From: JABZIP01 sp052173355
Lineage (GTDB): Bacteria; Bacillota; Clostridia; Peptostreptococcales; Anaerovoracaceae
DNA: 26,003 bases
Reading direction: 5' to 3'
NCBI GenBank assembly: GCA_052173355.1
Contig: JBQMYS010000014.1
Span: forward strand, 1-26,003
Position 1 is the stretch's first letter, and every line of letters begins with the position of its first letter. Shown here one piece after another: positions 24,346-26,003 of this stretch. The position numbers and the translations under genes are program-made. The notes under the pieces are model-generated. The model searched no databases. It had not been told where the DNA came from and was given only the letters and a program-made list of their open reading frames with translations.

Positions 24346-25242
24346 TTACTTAGCAATTTTTGTGAGCGCAACTTTAAAATCGCAAGGAGGCTCGCAGTAT
24401 AATTCAACTTTCTCATTTGTTACAGGATGAGAAAACGAAAGTCCCGCTGCATGGAGTGCTTGTCTTGCTATGATTGAAGGTGAAGCTGTTGAATAAAGTT
24501 CGTCAGACAGTAGCGGATGACCGATATAAGCCATATGAACTCTAATTTGGTGTGTTCTTCCTGTCTTTAGAAGCAGCTTAACCAGTGTGTGATTTTTAAA
24601 TCGCTCGATTATTTCGTAGTGTGTAACGGATGGAGCACCGTTTTCCATTACCGCCCGTTTTACAGAGAGCGGATCCGGACGGCCTATAGGAAGTTCTATT
24701 ATACCTTTATTTTCTGAAATGACACCTGAAACTATTGCAAGATAAGTCTTTTCTACATCTCCGCTTTTCATTTTTTTGGTGAATTCGTCCTGCGCATATG
24801 CGTTTTTTCCGATTATCAAAAGTCCTGTAGTATCCATATCAATTCGATTTATGAAACGAATTTTGAAATTTTGATTTGAATTTATTATGTAGTGCATTAT
24901 GCCGTTAGCCATAGTGTGAACAGGATGACCTTTGGTCGGGTGAACTACATATCCTGCGGGTTTATCTATGACGAGCAAATCGGTATCTTCATAAACTATG
25001 TCAAACGGTATTTCTTCCGGTTCAAAATCGCTTGCTTCATCAGGTAAACATATAGATATTATGTCTCCGGCTTTTGCTTTTTTATACATCTTTTCACGTT
25101 TTCCGTTTATTAGTGCTAAACCGTCACGCTTTATTTTACTTCGAAATCTCGAAGAAAAGACGAAGTTTTGTTTTAAAAGCTCAAAATATTGTTTTCCTTC
25201 TTCTTCATTTGTAACGGTATGCATAAATTTTTCATTATTCAT
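24346..25242 (-). CDS. RluA-family pseudouridine synthase
   Basis: RluA-type enzymes convert specific uridines in rRNA or tRNA to pseudouridine. The 298-residue protein has an N-terminal S4-like RNA-binding region (about 1-70) and a catalytic domain with KPAGYVVHP at 94-102, the catalytic Asp D135 in NRIDMDTTGLL, and TGRTHQIRVH toward the C-terminus. The usual HRLD motif reads NRID here, keeping the Asp but changing the flanking residues. Which RNA it modifies cannot be told. Its ATG overlaps the nadK stop by one base (TAATG); Bacillus subtilis has the same NAD kinase/pseudouridine synthase adjacency (yjbN-yjbO). Confidence 0.92.
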   Translation of the reverse strand: MNNEKFMHTVTNEEEGKQYFELLKQNFVFSSRFRSKIKRDGLALINGKREKMYKKAKAGDIISICLPDEASDFEPEEIPFDIVYEDTDLLVIDKPAGYVVHPTKGHPVHTMANGIMHYIINSNQNFKIRFINRIDMDTTGLLIIGKNAYAQDEFTKKMKSGDVEKTYLAIVSGVISENKGIIELPIGRPDPLSVKRAVMENGAPSVTHYEIIERFKNHTLVKLLLKTGRTHQIRVHMAYIGHPLLSDELYSTASPSIIARQALHAAGLSFSHPVTNEKVELYCEPPCDFKVALTKIAK

Positions 25243-26003
25243 TACAGAAACTTACTTTTAACCCTTCCCCAAAAATCGTATTCATCCATGGCAAGCAGTT
25301 TTACCACTTTTTCAGAAAAACGTATTTCGATTTTTTCTATATCTTCAAAGCAAAGTGCAAGGTGATCGGTATTTATTCTTATCGGTTGATTAACATTTAG
25401 TTTAGGTACTATTTCAAGCGACATGGAAACAGGAAGCATAAGGGATGATGTGAACGAACGATAAGCCGTAGTGTTCATAGGTGCGATAGGTGTAAGCTGC
25501 ATTAGCTGTATTCTGGGATCAACTATTGAACCTCCCAGAGAATAGTTGTATGCGGTACTTCCTGACGGTGTAGCTACCAAGATGCCGTCACCGCTGAATT
25601 TTTGTATAAAACTTGAACCTATTGAAATATCAAGGTGAATTATGTTTGAAAGTTCGCCCCTTACTACTATCTCGTTTAAGCAGTTTATGGTTTGAATATC
25701 TCCGTTTTTCTTGCTTATCAAAGCTTCAACTGTAGAAAGTTCGAGGATTTCATAAGTATTATTTTGAAAATTTAGTATAAAATCCGATAACTGATCGGGG
25801 CATAATTCCTGATAGAAGCCCAAATGTCCTGTGTTTATTCCTACAAAAGGGGTGTCGGGGAAGTTAAACTTGTGTATGGCTTCTAAAAATGTTCCGTCAC
25901 CGCCTATGCAAACTACTAAGGACGAATTTTCTTGCAACTTGTCGGACACTTCAAAACCTGAAGCAATCAATTTTTTTGTTAAAGCATTTTTCGTTTCAAT
26001 AGA
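25242..26003 (-). CDS. nadK: NAD kinase (partial, N-terminus beyond the window)
   Basis: NAD kinase phosphorylates NAD+ to NADP+. The frame is open to the right edge, giving 253 residues; since family members are about 260-290 residues, probably only 10-30 are missing. Diagnostic motifs are the GGDGTFLEA triphosphate-binding segment, NTGHLGFYQE, and the long NAD-binding stretch with SGDGILVATPSGSTAYNYS. It is the first visible gene of the leftward operon; the promoter must lie outside the window. In-frame TTG at 25970 is not a credible start because homology continues upstream. Confidence 0.93.
   Translation of the reverse strand, partial: SIETKNALTKKLIASGFEVSDKLQENSSLVVCIGGDGTFLEAIHKFNFPDTPFVGINTGHLGFYQELCPDQLSDFILNFQNNTYEILELSTVEALISKKNGDIQTINCLNEIVVRGELSNIIHLDISIGSSFIQKFSGDGILVATPSGSTAYNYSLGGSIVDPRIQLMQLTPIAPMNTTAYRSFTSSLMLPVSMSLEIVPKLNVNQPIRINTDHLALCFEDIEKIEIRFSEKVVKLLAMDEYDFWGRVKSKFL

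Overview
The window is low-GC, AT-rich bacterial DNA, densely packed with short intergenic gaps, AGGAGG-type ribosome binding sites and many one- to eight-base gene overlaps. Gene content (aspartate carbamoyltransferase with its PyrI regulatory subunit, class 1B PyrD/PyrK, an rnc-smc-ftsY block, an SLH surface protein, a UPF0237/UPF0210 pair) points to an anaerobic member of the Clostridia (Bacillota). I cannot name the species from the sequence.

Layout. (1) 1-797: C-terminal part of an SLH-domain surface protein, clearly richer in G+C than the rest. (2) 798-1122: a strong sigma-A-type promoter, a well-formed 40-codon leader ORF and an intrinsic terminator whose stem begins inside the leader stop codon. 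This is the most interesting part of the window. (3) 1123-7096: a complete pyrimidine operon, pyrB-pyrI-pyrC-pyrF-pyrK-pyrD-pyrE, covering carbamoyl phosphate plus aspartate to UMP, without carAB or pyrR. (4) 7190-8422: glyA with its own promoter and terminator. (5) 8640-20602: a long plus-strand run from an extended -10 promoter: plsX-rnc-smc-ftsY-der-plsY-gpsA-miaB and a sodium-symporter gene. It combines acyl-phosphate phospholipid synthesis (PlsX, GpsA, PlsY) with RNA processing, chromosome organisation, SRP targeting, ribosome assembly and tRNA modification. (6) 20603-20986: promoter region with several inverted repeats, rpmF, and a terminator lying between convergent genes. (7) 21003-26003, minus strand: a compact operon read leftwards: nadK (cut by the window edge), an RluA-family pseudouridine synthase, a probable GME-fold (DUF6873-like) protein, an Elp3-like radical SAM protein, an ACT-domain protein (UPF0237) and a UPF0210 protein.

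Main hypothesis: the pyr operon is controlled by UTP-sensing, translation-coupled attenuation resembling that of enterobacterial pyrBI, in an organism where PyrR-type control would be the textbook expectation. Evidence is the order promoter, SD, leader ORF with a U-rich tail, terminator overlapping the leader stop, then pyrB. Everything else is mostly conserved housekeeping. The UPF0210/UPF0237 pair and the GME-fold protein are the least understood proteins. No tRNA, rRNA, CRISPR array, insertion sequence or prophage gene was seen.
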